From contig SCMT01000007.1 in NCBI GenBank assembly GCA_005502915.1, forward strand, positions 1-64,000: a DNA stretch of 64,000 nucleotides. The letters are read 5' to 3'. The notes under the pieces were generated by a model, which worked only from the letters and a program-made list of their open reading frames with translations, had not been told where the DNA came from and made no database searches. The position numbers were made by a program, and so were the translations under genes. The stretch comes from Lysobacteraceae bacterium 2PB (GTDB lineage Bacteria > Pseudomonadota > Gammaproteobacteria > Xanthomonadales > Xanthomonadaceae). Positions 47,813 through 64,000 of this stretch are shown here, piece by piece. Position 1 is the first letter of the stretch. Every line of letters begins with the position of its first letter.

Positions 47813-48391
47813 ATGGCAGGCCTGCGCCTCATCGTCGGGCTCGGCAATCCCGGCCCCGAATACGCCCGAACCCGGCACAACGCCGGGTTCTGGTTTGTGG
47901 ACGCCCTCGCGCAGCAGTGCGGGGCGCGTTTCGGCCTGGAGAGCAAGCTCTTCGGCGAGACCGCCAAGGTCGAGATCGCCGGCCAGTCGGTCTGGCTGCT
48001 CAAGCCGACCACCTTCATGAACCTCAGCGGCAAGTCGATCACCGCCGCGCTGCGCTACTGGAAGATCGAGCCGGAGGAGATGCTGGTCGCCCACGACGAG
48101 CTGGACCTGCCGCCCGGCGTCGCCCGCTTCAAGTTCGACGGCGGCCATGGCGGCCAGAACGGCCTGCGCGACACGATCAAGCTGCTCGGCCACGGCAAGT
48201 TCCACCGCCTGCGCGTCGCGATCGGCCATCCCGGCCACAAGGACAAGGTCACCCCGTGGGTGCTGGGCCGCCCGGGCAAGGACGACGAAGCCCTGATCCT
48301 GCGCGCGATCGACGATGCGCTGTCCGCGCTGCCGCTGGCGGTGCAGGGCAACTTCATGGACGCGATGACGAAGCTGCACACTCCCAAGTGA
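47813..48391 (+). CDS. pth: Peptidyl-tRNA hydrolase
   Basis: 192 residues. It releases peptide from prematurely dropped peptidyl-tRNA. The catalytic His is in TRHNAGFWF; Asn/Asp contacts lie in [11 protein letters not shown] and [11 protein letters not shown], with [11 protein letters not shown] after them. ATG 47813 ([14 protein letters not shown]) is the family start; an ATG at 47771 would add 14 unconserved residues. Confidence 0.96.
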   Translation: MAGLRLIVGLGNPGPEYARTRHNAGFWFVDALAQQCGARFGLESKLFGETAKVEIAGQSVWLLKPTTFMNLSGKSITAALRYWKIEPEEMLVAHDELDLPPGVARFKFDGGHGGQNGLRDTIKLLGHGKFHRLRVAIGHPGHKDKVTPWVLGRPGKDDEALILRAIDDALSALPLAVQGNFMDAMTKLHTPK

Positions 48392-48394
48392 GTC

Positions 48395-48436
48395 CAGACA
48401 TCGGCGGCCCGGTGCAAACCTGGCCGCCGATGTCTG
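48395..48436 (+). terminator. Long hairpin between pth and ychF
   Basis: A 15-bp perfect stem (CAGACATCGGCGGCC / GGCCGCCGATGTCTG), then one mismatch and GGT-GCAA-ACC at the tip, starts 3 bases after the pth stop. No T-run follows, so it may be a processing or stability element rather than a simple terminator. Confidence 0.55.
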
Positions 48437-48458
48437 CATTCCGGACAGGACACATACC

Positions 48459-49550
48459 ATGGGCATCAAATGCGGCATCGTCGGCCTGCCGAACGTCGGC
48501 AAGTCGACCCTGTTCAACGCGCTGACCAAGGCGGGCATCGCCGCGGCCAACTTCCCGTTCTGCACCATCGAGCCGAACGTCGGCGTCGTGCCCGTGCCGG
48601 ACCCGCGCCTGAACGCGCTGGCCGAGATCGTGAAGCCGCAGAAATGCATTCCGACCGCGGTCGAGTTCGTCGATATCGCCGGCCTGGTCGCCGGCGCCGC
48701 CAGCGGCGAGGGCCTGGGCAACAAGTTCCTCGCCCACATCCGCGAGGTCGACGCGATCACCCACGTCGTCCGCTGCTTCGAGCACCCGGACGTCATCCAC
48801 GTCGCCAACAAGGTCGACCCGATCGCCGACATCGAGACCATCGACACCGAGCTGGCGCTGGCCGACCTGGAATCGGTCGACAAGGCCCTGCAGCGCGCCG
48901 AGCGCTCGGCCAAGACCGGCGACAAGGACGCCAAGGCCCGCGCCGAGATCCTCGGCCGCATCCGCGTCGGCCTCGACGACGGCCGGCCGGCACGCTCGCT
49001 CGGCCTGTCCGATGACGACAAGCTGGCCGTGCGCGACCTGTTCCTGCTGACCCTCAAGCCGGTCATGTACGTCGCCAACGTCCTGGAGGACGGTTTCGAG
49101 AACAACCCGCACCTCGACGCCGTCCGCGCCCGCGCGGCGGGCGAGGGCGCCGAGGTGGTGCCGGTCTCGGCGGCCATCGAGGAAGAGCTGAGCCAGCTCG
49201 ACGACGCCGACCGCGACACCTTCCTGGCCGACCTCGGCCTGGACGAGCCGGGCCTGAACCGGGTCATCCGCGCGGCCTACAAGCTGCTCGGCCTGCAGAC
49301 CTACTTCACCGCAGGCGTGAAGGAAGTCCGCGCCTGGACGGTCCGCGCCGGGTCCACGGCGCCGCAGGCGGCGGCGGTGATCCATACCGATTTCGAGAAG
49401 GGCTTCATCCGCGCCGAAACCATCTCGTACGACGACTACATCAAGTACCGCGGCGAAGCCGGCGCCCGCGACGCCGGCCGCCTGCGCCTGGAAGGCAAGG
49501 AATACCGGGTCCAGGAAGGCGACGTGCTGCACTTCCGCTTCAACGTCTGA
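48459..49550 (+). CDS. ychF: Redox-responsive ATPase/GTPase YchF (OLA1 family)
   Basis: 363 residues. An Obg-related P-loop protein that prefers ATP. Walker [15 protein letters not shown] (about 8-21), [19 protein letters not shown] (switch), the NxxE specificity motif VANVLEDG in place of NKxD, and a C-terminal TGS domain (about 280-363) ending LHFRFNV. Inhibition of its ATPase under oxidative stress is known in relatives. It follows pth, the classical pair. Confidence 0.96.
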   Translation: MGIKCGIVGLPNVGKSTLFNALTKAGIAAANFPFCTIEPNVGVVPVPDPRLNALAEIVKPQKCIPTAVEFVDIAGLVAGAASGEGLGNKFLAHIREVDAITHVVRCFEHPDVIHVANKVDPIADIETIDTELALADLESVDKALQRAERSAKTGDKDAKARAEILGRIRVGLDDGRPARSLGLSDDDKLAVRDLFLLTLKPVMYVANVLEDGFENNPHLDAVRARAAGEGAEVVPVSAAIEEELSQLDDADRDTFLADLGLDEPGLNRVIRAAYKLLGLQTYFTAGVKEVRAWTVRAGSTAPQAAAVIHTDFEKGFIRAETISYDDYIKYRGEAGARDAGRLRLEGKEYRVQEGDVLHFRFNV

Positions 49551-49606
49551 ACCCGCGGCGGCGCTGCGCGGCGGGTGTTCCCCCGCGCGGCTTTGGCGTA
49601 TCATTT

Positions 49607-49629
49607 GCGGCCCCGTGATCGCGGGCCGC
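49607..49629 (+). terminator. Hairpin after ychF
   Basis: GCGGCCC / GGGCCGC stem with a 9-base loop that can pair partly lies 57 bases after the ychF stop. A GC-rich tail without a T-run follows. Confidence 0.4.
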
Positions 49630-49681
49630 CCGCCGGGCGGCGCGCCTGGCCCGGAATGGATGCGGCAGCGACATTTTTCCG

Positions 49682-49710
49682 TTGACATCCGCCCGATCCC
49701 CAGTCAGAAT
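49682..49710 (+). promoter_or_regulatory. Promoter of the tRNA-Tyr/Gly/Thr-tuf operon
   Basis: A consensus TTGACA (49682-49687), 17 bp and CAGAAT (49705-49710) lie 48 bp before tRNA-Tyr, in an AT-richer patch. Confidence 0.7.
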
Positions 49711-49757
49711 TTCGGGCTGTTTTCACCGTGTTGCGTTTTACCGGACGTTGTTCAGCC

Positions 49758-49843
49758 GGAGGGATACCCAAGCGGCCAACGGGGGCAGACTGTAAATCTG
49801 CTGGCTTACGCCTTCGGTGGTTCGAATCCACCTCCCTCCACCA
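49758..49843 (+). tRNA. tRNA-Tyr (anticodon GTA)
   Basis: 86 nt with encoded CCA and the long variable arm of type II tRNAs. Acceptor GGAGGGA pairs with TCCCTCC; anticodon stem GCAGA / TCTGC holds CTGTAAA with anticodon GTA; T-loop GGTTCGAATCC. First gene of the tRNA-tuf cluster. Confidence 0.96.
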
Positions 49844-49896
49844 TCTCCATGGCGTTCGTCGCCGGGATGCGCTGAAAAAAGTCCGTTCCGCAAGAT

Positions 49897-49970
<74 letters not shown>

Positions 49971-50040
49971 ATGCGGCGCCATGGAACCTCCGCTTGCGGA
50001 ACTCGATCCGGGTCGACCAAGCCCGGATGACCACATCGCT

Positions 50041-50116
50041 GCTCACGTAGCTCAGTCGGTAGAGCACCTCCTTGGTAAGGAGGAGGTCGAAGGTTCGATT
50101 CCTTTCGTGAGCACCA
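50041..50116 (+). tRNA. tRNA-Thr (anticodon GGT)
   Basis: 76 nt with encoded CCA. Acceptor GCTCACG pairs with CGTGAGC; anticodon stem CCTCC / GGAGG holds TTGGTAA with anticodon GGT; T-loop GGTTCGATTCC. Lies 41 bases before tuf, the order Tyr-Gly-Thr-tuf known from E. coli tufB operons. Confidence 0.96.
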
Positions 50117-50157
50117 CCCCATCGTTTCAACCCAGTTGAGTTCAAAGAGAAGCAATC

Positions 50158-51348
<1,191 letters not shown>

Positions 51349-51358
51349 TGAATTGACG

Positions 51359-51388
51359 TCCGCCGGCGGAACTTCTTCCTCCGGCGGA
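51359..51388 (+). terminator. tuf terminator hairpin
   Basis: An 8-bp stem (TCCGCCGG / CCGGCGGA) with a 14-base loop starts 11 bases after the tuf stop. Confidence 0.5.
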
Positions 51389-51408
51389 TAGTCACAACTT
51401 GAGGTCAG

Positions 51409-51441
51409 GCGACAGGCGAGTCGGAGACGGCTCGCCGTCGC
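51409..51441 (+). terminator. Second hairpin between tuf and tRNA-Trp
   Basis: An 11-bp stem (GCGAC plus GGCGAG / CTCGCC plus GTCGC) with one bulged A and a 10-base loop. It may be a terminator or part of the tRNA-Trp-secE leader; a GACAAT -10-like box (51466-51471) follows it just before tRNA-Trp. Confidence 0.45.
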
Positions 51442-51482
51442 TGTCTCAGGAAAGCGGTCAGGCAAGACAATCAAACCAATAC

Positions 51483-51558
<76 letters not shown>

Positions 51559-51639
51559 CTCTCGAGCGGATCGCGCCGCGACCACTCCGGCCGTTCCGGC
51601 CGATGTGCCGGCGGCGACCCGCGAAGCAGGCACACAGAC

Positions 51640-52023
51640 TTGAATAGCAGAGTCGAACAACCCAATGCCGGCGGTTCCGCAGGCGACCTGGTGAAGTACG
51701 CGCTGGCGCTGCTGCTCGTGGCTGCCGGCCTTTTCGCGTTCTACTGGTTCAATGGCCAGTGGCCGACCGTTGCCCGCGTGCTGTCGGTCATCGCCGGCCT
51801 CGTGGCGGGTGGCGCCGTGTTCATGACCACCGCCAAGGGCGTGCAGACCCGCGAGTTCCTCGGCGAGTCGCGTTTCGAGCTGCGCAAGGTCGTGTGGCCG
51901 ACGCGCCAGGAAGCCACCAAGACCACGTGGGTCGTCATCGTGGCCGTGATCCTCATGAGCCTGATGCTGGCCGGCTTCGACGTGGTGATCCAGTGGGGCG
52001 TGAAAGCCCTGCTCGGAACTTGA
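51640..52023 (+). CDS. secE: Preprotein translocase subunit SecE
   Basis: 127 residues. A SecYEG core subunit of the inner membrane. Three hydrophobic helices ([34 protein letters not shown] and [16 protein letters not shown]) and the conserved [21 protein letters not shown]. It starts at a TTG (LNSRVEQPN) at 51640: no ATG or GTG is available nearby, and the NSxVEQ N-terminus fits relatives. The stop overlaps an ATG of nusG (TGATG). Confidence 0.93.
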   Translation: MNSRVEQPNAGGSAGDLVKYALALLLVAAGLFAFYWFNGQWPTVARVLSVIAGLVAGGAVFMTTAKGVQTREFLGESRFELRKVVWPTRQEATKTTWVVIVAVILMSLMLAGFDVVIQWGVKALLGT

Positions 52024-52034
52024 TGGAGATCCAA

Positions 52035-52610
52035 GTGAGCAATTCCGAAGTCCAGAAACGCTGGTACGTCGTCCACGCCTACTCCGGCTTCGAGAAGTCG
52101 GTGGCCCAGGCGCTGCGCGACCGCATCGCCCGCACCGGCATGGAGGACAGGTTCGGCGAAGTGCTCGTGCCGACCGAAGAAGTGATCGAGATGCGCTCCG
52201 GCCAGAAGCGCCGTTCCGAGCGCAAGTTCTTCCCGGGCTATGTCCTGGTGCAGATCGCGACCCATGACGAAGCCGGCATCCCGCGCATGGACAACGAAAG
52301 CTGGCATCTCGTGAAGGAGACGCCGAAGGTGATGGGCTTCATCGGCGGCACCGCCGATCGCCCGCTGCCGATCCGCGATTCGGAAGCCGATGCCATCCTG
52401 CAGCGCGTGCAGGAAGGCGTCGAGAAGCCCAAGCCGAAGGTGCTGTTCGAGCCGGGCCAGATGGTGCGCGTCACCGATGGTCCGTTCAACGATTTCAACG
52501 GCGTGGTCGAGGAAGTGAATTACGAAAAGAGCCGCCTGCGCGTATCGGTGCTGATCTTCGGCCGCGCGACGCCGGTGGAGCTGGAATTCGGTCAGGTCGA
52601 AAAGGCCTGA
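52035..52610 (+). CDS. nusG: Transcription termination/antitermination protein NusG
   Basis: 191 residues. It binds the RNA polymerase clamp and links it to Rho or the ribosome. The NGN domain begins [20 protein letters not shown], with VEMRSGQ-type and FFPGYVLVQ motifs; the C-terminal KOW domain has [16 protein letters not shown] 52035 is preferred because GGAG lies 6 bases upstream; ATG 52023, overlapping the secE stop, would add four residues. Confidence 0.96.
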   Translation: MSNSEVQKRWYVVHAYSGFEKSVAQALRDRIARTGMEDRFGEVLVPTEEVIEMRSGQKRRSERKFFPGYVLVQIATHDEAGIPRMDNESWHLVKETPKVMGFIGGTADRPLPIRDSEADAILQRVQEGVEKPKPKVLFEPGQMVRVTDGPFNDFNGVVEEVNYEKSRLRVSVLIFGRATPVELEFGQVEKA

Positions 52611-52633
52611 CCCAAGCGGGAAGACCGCTGACG

Positions 52634-52662
52634 GGAGAGGTCGCGCAAGCGGCCTCTCCTTT
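52634..52662 (+). terminator. Hairpin between nusG and rplK
   Basis: GGAGAGG / CCTCTCC with an inner CGC-GCAA-GCG, followed by TTTCC, lies 23 bases after nusG. It could partly terminate and so set the ratio of nusG to ribosomal-protein mRNA. Confidence 0.55.
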
Positions 52663-52741
52663 CCGCGTCTTCCAGGTTCAACCCACGGAGGAGCCCCGCA
52701 GTCGCGAGACGTGCAGGCGATAAGACTCCAGGAGACTCTCA

Positions 52742-53170
52742 ATGGCTAAGAAAGTAGTTGGTTACATCAAGTTGCAGGTGAAGGCCGGTCAGGCCAACCC
52801 CTCGCCGCCGGTCGGTCCCGCGCTCGGTCAGCGCGGCCTGAATATCATGGAGTTCTGCAAAGCGTTCAACGCCGCGACCTCCAAGCTGGAACCGGGTCTG
52901 CCGACGCCGGTCATCATCACCGCGTATTCCGACCGTACCTTCACCTTCGTCACCAAGTCGACCCCGGCTTCGGTGCTGCTGAAGAAGGCTGCCGGCATCC
53001 AGTCGGGCTCGAAGCGTCCGAACACCGAGAAGGTGGGCAAGGTCACGCGCAAGCAGCTCGAAGACATCGCCAAGGCGAAGGAAGCGGACCTGACGGCCGC
53101 CGACCTCGATGCGGCCGTTCGCACCATCGCGGGCTCCGCCCGTTCGATGGGCCTCGTGGTGGAGGGCTGA
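52742..53170 (+). CDS. rplK: 50S ribosomal protein L11
   Basis: 142 residues. [20 protein letters not shown] and [19 protein letters not shown] are the L11 signature; the C-terminal domain binds 23S rRNA in the GTPase centre and is needed for RelA activation. ATG 52742 follows CCAGGAG. First gene of rplKA; in enterobacteria the operon is repressed by L1 binding to the leader, and the 131-bp leader here may hold such a site. Confidence 0.97.
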   Translation: MAKKVVGYIKLQVKAGQANPSPPVGPALGQRGLNIMEFCKAFNAATSKLEPGLPTPVIITAYSDRTFTFVTKSTPASVLLKKAAGIQSGSKRPNTEKVGKVTRKQLEDIAKAKEADLTAADLDAAVRTIAGSARSMGLVVEG

Positions 53171-53174
53171 TCTC

Positions 53175-53873
53175 ATGGCGATGAACAAGCGACAGAAAGC
53201 GATCCTCAATGCCGTCGAGCCGGGCAAGGCCTATGCGTTCGACGACGCGATCAAGATCATCAAGACCGCGACCAAGGCCAAGTTCGTCGAGTCCGTCGAC
53301 GTGGCCGTGCGCCTCGGCGTGGATGCCAAGAAGTCCGACCAGCAGGTCCGTGGTTCGACCGTCCTCCCGGCCGGCACCGGCAAGACCGTGCGCGTGGCGG
53401 TGTTCGTGCCCGCGGGCGCCAAGGCCGATGAAGCCCTGGCCGCCGGCGCCGACATCGTCGGCATGGACGACCTCGCCGAGAAGATGCTCGGCGGCGACCT
53501 GAACTACGACGTGGTCATCGCCACGCCGGACGCCATGCGCGTCGTCGGCAAGCTGGGCCAGGTGCTCGGTCCGCGCGGCCTGATGCCGAACCCGAAGGTC
53601 GGCACCGTGTCGCCGAACCCGGCGGAAGCGGTCAAGAACGCCAAGGGCGGTCAGGTCCGTTACCGCACCGACAAGGGCGGCATCATCCACTGCACCATCG
53701 GCAAGGCCGACTTCCAGGACGCCGATCTGAAGGGCAACCTCGAAGCACTGCTGCTCGACCTGATCAAGGCCAAGCCGGCGACCGCCAAGGGCACCTACCT
53801 GCAGAAGATCTCGATCAGCTCGACGATGGGCCCCGGCGTCACCGTCGACCAGGCTTCGCTGCAGCTCAAGTAA
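53175..53873 (+). CDS. rplA: 50S ribosomal protein L1
   Basis: 232 residues. It forms the L1 stalk and is the translational repressor of rplKA in relatives. Signature [18 protein letters not shown] and [19 protein letters not shown] 53175 (MAMNKRQK) lies 4 bases after rplK; ATG 53181 is possible. Confidence 0.97.
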   Translation: MAMNKRQKAILNAVEPGKAYAFDDAIKIIKTATKAKFVESVDVAVRLGVDAKKSDQQVRGSTVLPAGTGKTVRVAVFVPAGAKADEALAAGADIVGMDDLAEKMLGGDLNYDVVIATPDAMRVVGKLGQVLGPRGLMPNPKVGTVSPNPAEAVKNAKGGQVRYRTDKGGIIHCTIGKADFQDADLKGNLEALLLDLIKAKPATAKGTYLQKISISSTMGPGVTVDQASLQLK

Positions 53874-54233
53874 TGCATCGTGTCGCCCGCTCCCGAACGG
53901 AGCGGGCGACACACCAAATTTTGAGGGCATCGCCGAGGAGTCCGCTCCGGAGCGATCGCCGTCAAAGACCGCAGGCGCGGTCAGCGCGCGACGCGCACGG
54001 GCAGGGAAGCGCCCTCATGGCATGGAATCGTGCCGTCGCAAGCGGGATCGCTTAATCGCACTCGCAAGGGTCGACCTGCGCAGATGGTGCCGCCCCCTCT
54101 GGATGTTTCGATTTCGAAATCTCTGTGAAGGGCCGCCACCGGGACGCATCCCGCGTCCCCGGCGTTCAGGAGGAATGCCGTCCGGGACCGCAAGCGGCAG
54201 GAGCCGCAAGCGGAGTTCACAAGAGGAGTGCAC
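53874..54233 (+). other. Leader of rplJL with rplA terminator hairpin
   Basis: 360 bp without a gene. It opens with a 13-bp hairpin (53881-53911), then holds GC-rich palindromes and a region around 54040-54200 (ATCGCTTAATCGC, GATTTCGAAATC, CTCTGTGAAGGG) that is placed and sized like the L10(L7/L12)4-binding rplJ leader. I infer an L10 leader from position; the fold was not computed. Confidence 0.45.
53881..53911 (+). terminator. 13-bp hairpin after rplA
   Basis: TGTCGCCCGCTCC / GGAGCGGGCGACA with a CGAAC loop begins 7 bases after the rplA stop; CACCAAATTTT follows. Confidence 0.7.
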
Positions 54234-54770
54234 ATGGCTCTGAATCTCACCCAGAAGCAAGACGTAGTGGCCGAAGTGGCGGAAATCGCCGCGAAGGCCC
54301 ACTCCTTGATCGCTGCCGAATACGCAGGCACCACGGTCTCCCAGATGACCGCGATGCGCAAGAAGGCCCGCGAAAACGGCGTGTACTTGAAAGTCGTCAA
54401 GAACACGCTCGCCGCGCGCGCCGTGGCGGGGACCGAATACGAGGTTGTCCAGGACAAGCTCGTCGGCCCGCTGCTGTATGCGTTCTCGCTCGAGGAGCCC
54501 GGCGCCGCCGGTCGACTGATCAAGGAATTCGCGAAAGGCAACGACAAGCTGCAGCCGAAGGTGGTCGCCGTCGGCGGCCAGTCCTACCCGGCCAGCCACG
54601 TCGACGTGCTGGCTTCGCTGCCGACCCGCGATCAGGCACTGGCCATGCTGGCCCGCGTCCTGGCCGAGCCGGCCACGATGTTCGCCCGCGCGGTCAAGGC
54701 CGTGGCCGACAAGCAGGGTGGTGGCGACGTCGCCGCCGAAGCCCCTGCCGAAGCCGCCGCGGAAGCCTGA
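54234..54770 (+). CDS. rplJ: 50S ribosomal protein L10
   Basis: 178 residues. It anchors L7/L12 dimers to the ribosome and regulates the operon. [15 protein letters not shown] and [28 protein letters not shown] are typical, with an Ala/Glu-rich C-terminal helix that binds L7/L12. ATG 54234 follows AGAGGAG; a GTG at 54228 would add two residues. Confidence 0.97.
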   Translation: MALNLTQKQDVVAEVAEIAAKAHSLIAAEYAGTTVSQMTAMRKKARENGVYLKVVKNTLAARAVAGTEYEVVQDKLVGPLLYAFSLEEPGAAGRLIKEFAKGNDKLQPKVVAVGGQSYPASHVDVLASLPTRDQALAMLARVLAEPATMFARAVKAVADKQGGGDVAAEAPAEAAAEA

Positions 54771-54843
54771 GTCCTACGTCACCGATGACTGCGGGGCGCT
54801 TGCCGCGTAGTCCACACCCAATCGAATCCAGAAGGTAAACACA

Positions 54844-55212
54844 ATGTCCCTTACCAACGAACAGATCGTCGAAGCCGTTGCCGGCAAGACCCTGATGGAA
54901 GTGATGGAGCTGGTCAAGGCCATCGAAGAGAAGTTCGGCGTCACCGCCGCCGCTCCGGTCATGGTTGCCGGTCCGGCCGCCGCTGCCGAAGTGAAGGAAG
55001 AGCAGACCGAATTCAACGTCATCCTGAAGGATGCCGGCGCGAAGAAGGTCGACGTGATCAAGGCCGTCCGCGCCATCACCGGCCTGGGCCTGAAGGAAGC
55101 CAAGGACCTCACCGAGGCCGGCGGCGTCCTGAAGGAAGCCGTGTCGAAGGAAGACGCCGAGAAGTTCAAGAAGGAACTCGAAGCCGCAGGCGCGTCCGTC
55201 GAGCTCAAGTGA
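54844..55212 (+). CDS. rplL: 50S ribosomal protein L7/L12
   Basis: 122 residues. The N-terminal dimerisation region ([21 protein letters not shown]), an Ala-rich hinge (about 40-55) and the factor-binding domain ([23 protein letters not shown]). ATG 54844 after ACACA with AAGG upstream. The stop lies inside a 7-bp hairpin that opens the rplL-rpoB gap. Confidence 0.97.
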   Translation: MSLTNEQIVEAVAGKTLMEVMELVKAIEEKFGVTAAAPVMVAGPAAAAEVKEEQTEFNVILKDAGAKKVDVIKAVRAITGLGLKEAKDLTEAGGVLKEAVSKEDAEKFKKELEAAGASVELK

Positions 55213-55264
55213 CCTTCGTAGAAGGTCATCCCGGACAGCGCGCGACAGCGTGCTGATCCGGGAT
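55211..55264 (+). terminator. Tandem hairpins at the rplL end
   Basis: GACCTTC-GTA-GAAGGTC (55211-55227) overlaps the rplL stop. Directly after it, ATCCCGGA plus CAGCGCG pair with CGTGCTG and TCCGGGAT (55228-55264, one bulged A). The position fits the attenuator known between rplL and rpoB in E. coli. Confidence 0.65.
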
Positions 55265-55323
55265 CCAGCGTCCTTCACTCAAGAAAGGCGCTGGGTCCTC
55301 GCGGAAGCGGGGGCGACAGCACC

Positions 55324-55351
55324 AAGGCTGGGGGCGGAAGCCCCCGGCCTT
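55324..55351 (+). terminator. GNRA-capped hairpin before rpoB
   Basis: AAGGC / GCCTT and GGGGGC / GCCCCC joined by a U.G pair, with the tetraloop GGAA. The tetraloop suggests a stable RNA fold, possibly an RNase III or antitermination site. Confidence 0.55.
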
Positions 55352-55392
55352 CGGTCGTTCTGACGGGGCGTGCGTTTTTCGCCTCGGATGTC

Positions 55393-55452
55393 ATCGCAAC
55401 ACGTTCCATCGCAACACGTTCTACCGAAACAGGTTCCACCGAAGCAAGTCGA
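55393..55452 (+). repeat. Four imperfect 15-bp tandem repeats
   Basis: ATCGCAACACGTTCC (55393), ATCGCAACACGTTCT (55408), ACCGAAACAGGTTCC (55423) and ACCGAAGCAAGTCGA (55438). Copies 1 and 2 differ by one base; 3 and 4 are more diverged. They lie 165 bp before rpoB. Confidence 0.85.
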
Positions 55453-55616
55453 CAGTCGGAAGTAGCGGGAGAGGGCGTGCTGGTGCCGGCAATACCAGCG
55501 ACTTCCCACTGTCGATTCATCCGGGCCCGGGCGCCACGCGCCTGCCCGACCGGCGACGCCGCGCACCTGCGCCGCGCCGGACACAACGCAATCCAAGCTG
55601 AGAGGCCTAATCTCCC

Positions 55617-59786
<4,170 letters not shown>

Positions 59787-59900
59787 GTCCGGGAAACCGG
59801 CATGGCGCGGGCGACCTGATCCCGAGGATCGTCGCCCGCCGCTTCGCCGGAATCCGCCCCCAACGCTCAGTCACCTCTTCCAGATTCCCGGAGAAATCAC

Positions 59901-64000
<4,100 letters not shown>

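Larger units (their letters stand above)
55213..55616 (+). other. 404-bp rplL-rpoB intergenic region
   Basis: No gene is seen. It holds two adjoining hairpins at its 5' end, a third hairpin at 55324-55351, and four imperfect 15-bp repeats at 55393-55452. The small minus-strand frame 55279-55596 has no Shine-Dalgarno sequence and follows the repeats, so I do not call it. Confidence 0.6.

Noticed and set aside
55393-55452. Four 15-bp repeats as a CRISPR array
   Set aside because: Units are contiguous with no spacers, too short, and diverged.
55279-55596. Cys-rich small protein on the minus strand over the 15-bp repeats
   Set aside because: No Shine-Dalgarno sequence, and the CFGGTCFGRTC pattern simply follows the DNA repeats inside a hairpin-rich leader.

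Overview
The window is a GC-rich chromosomal segment of a gammaproteobacterium, most likely a member of the Xanthomonadaceae/Lysobacteraceae (Lysobacter, Luteimonas, Pseudoxanthomonas and relatives). The reasons are the gene order of the tuf-secE-nusG-rplKAJL-rpoBC block, the lolB-ispE-tRNA-Gln-prs-rplY-pth-ychF block, two secreted proteases of the Lysobacter type (an M14 carboxypeptidase with PKD and P domains, and a subtilisin), and a protein whose C-terminus looks like the Xanthomonadales type IV secretion signal domain (XVIPCD). Naming a genus is inference. There are no rRNA genes, CRISPR arrays, prophages or insertion sequences.

Layout. 1-3.2 kb: the 3' end of a repeat protein with an XVIPCD-like C-terminus, then two unrecognised genes on the minus strand. 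3.4-14.1 kb: housekeeping and stress genes (ETF-ubiquinone oxidoreductase, alkB, rpoZ, spoT, the M14 protease, ridA, recG). 14.1-24.5 kb: a predicted sulfide/persulfide module. It has a BigR-like ArsR repressor and a rhodanese on one strand. Divergent from them run an SQR-like flavoprotein, a small DUF2892-like membrane protein, an RND adaptor and RND pump, OsmC, TrxC and a DUF442 lipoprotein. A persulfide-dioxygenase-like metallo-hydrolase lies convergent at the far end. An AT-rich palindromic operator with an embedded promoter sits between the two arms. 24.5-39.5 kb: nucleoside hydrolase, rpmE2, gltA, an alpha/beta hydrolase, dps, hrpA (carrying an in-frame palindromic repeat insertion), a small secreted protein, a YIP1-MacAB-like export operon and the subtilisin. 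40-49.6 kb: prfA/hemA on the minus strand, diverging from a TPR gene-lolB-ispE-tRNA-Gln-prs-rplY-pth-ychF. 49.7-64 kb: tRNA-Tyr, tRNA-Gly, tRNA-Thr, tuf, tRNA-Trp, secE, nusG, rplK, rplA, rplJ, rplL, rpoB and the first 4.1 kb of rpoC, which runs off the end.

How the genes work together. Most of the window is core information processing and envelope or stress physiology. Two regions are accessory-like. The first is the repeat/XVIPCD protein at the left edge, a candidate effector for killing rival bacteria through the X-T4SS. Its three leading 162-bp repeats differ almost only at synonymous positions. The second is the sulfide module, where enzymes that oxidise H2S to persulfides are co-transcribed with a tripartite-type efflux pump, suggesting that the pump exports a reactive sulfur species or conjugate; that is inference. 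Other points are a MITE-like inverted repeat translated inside hrpA, a 12-C homopolymer upstream of ridA, a well-formed promoter inside ispE, and a hairpin- and repeat-rich rplL-rpoB gap. Positions and starts were read by eye, with no database search, so family calls rest on motif recognition.
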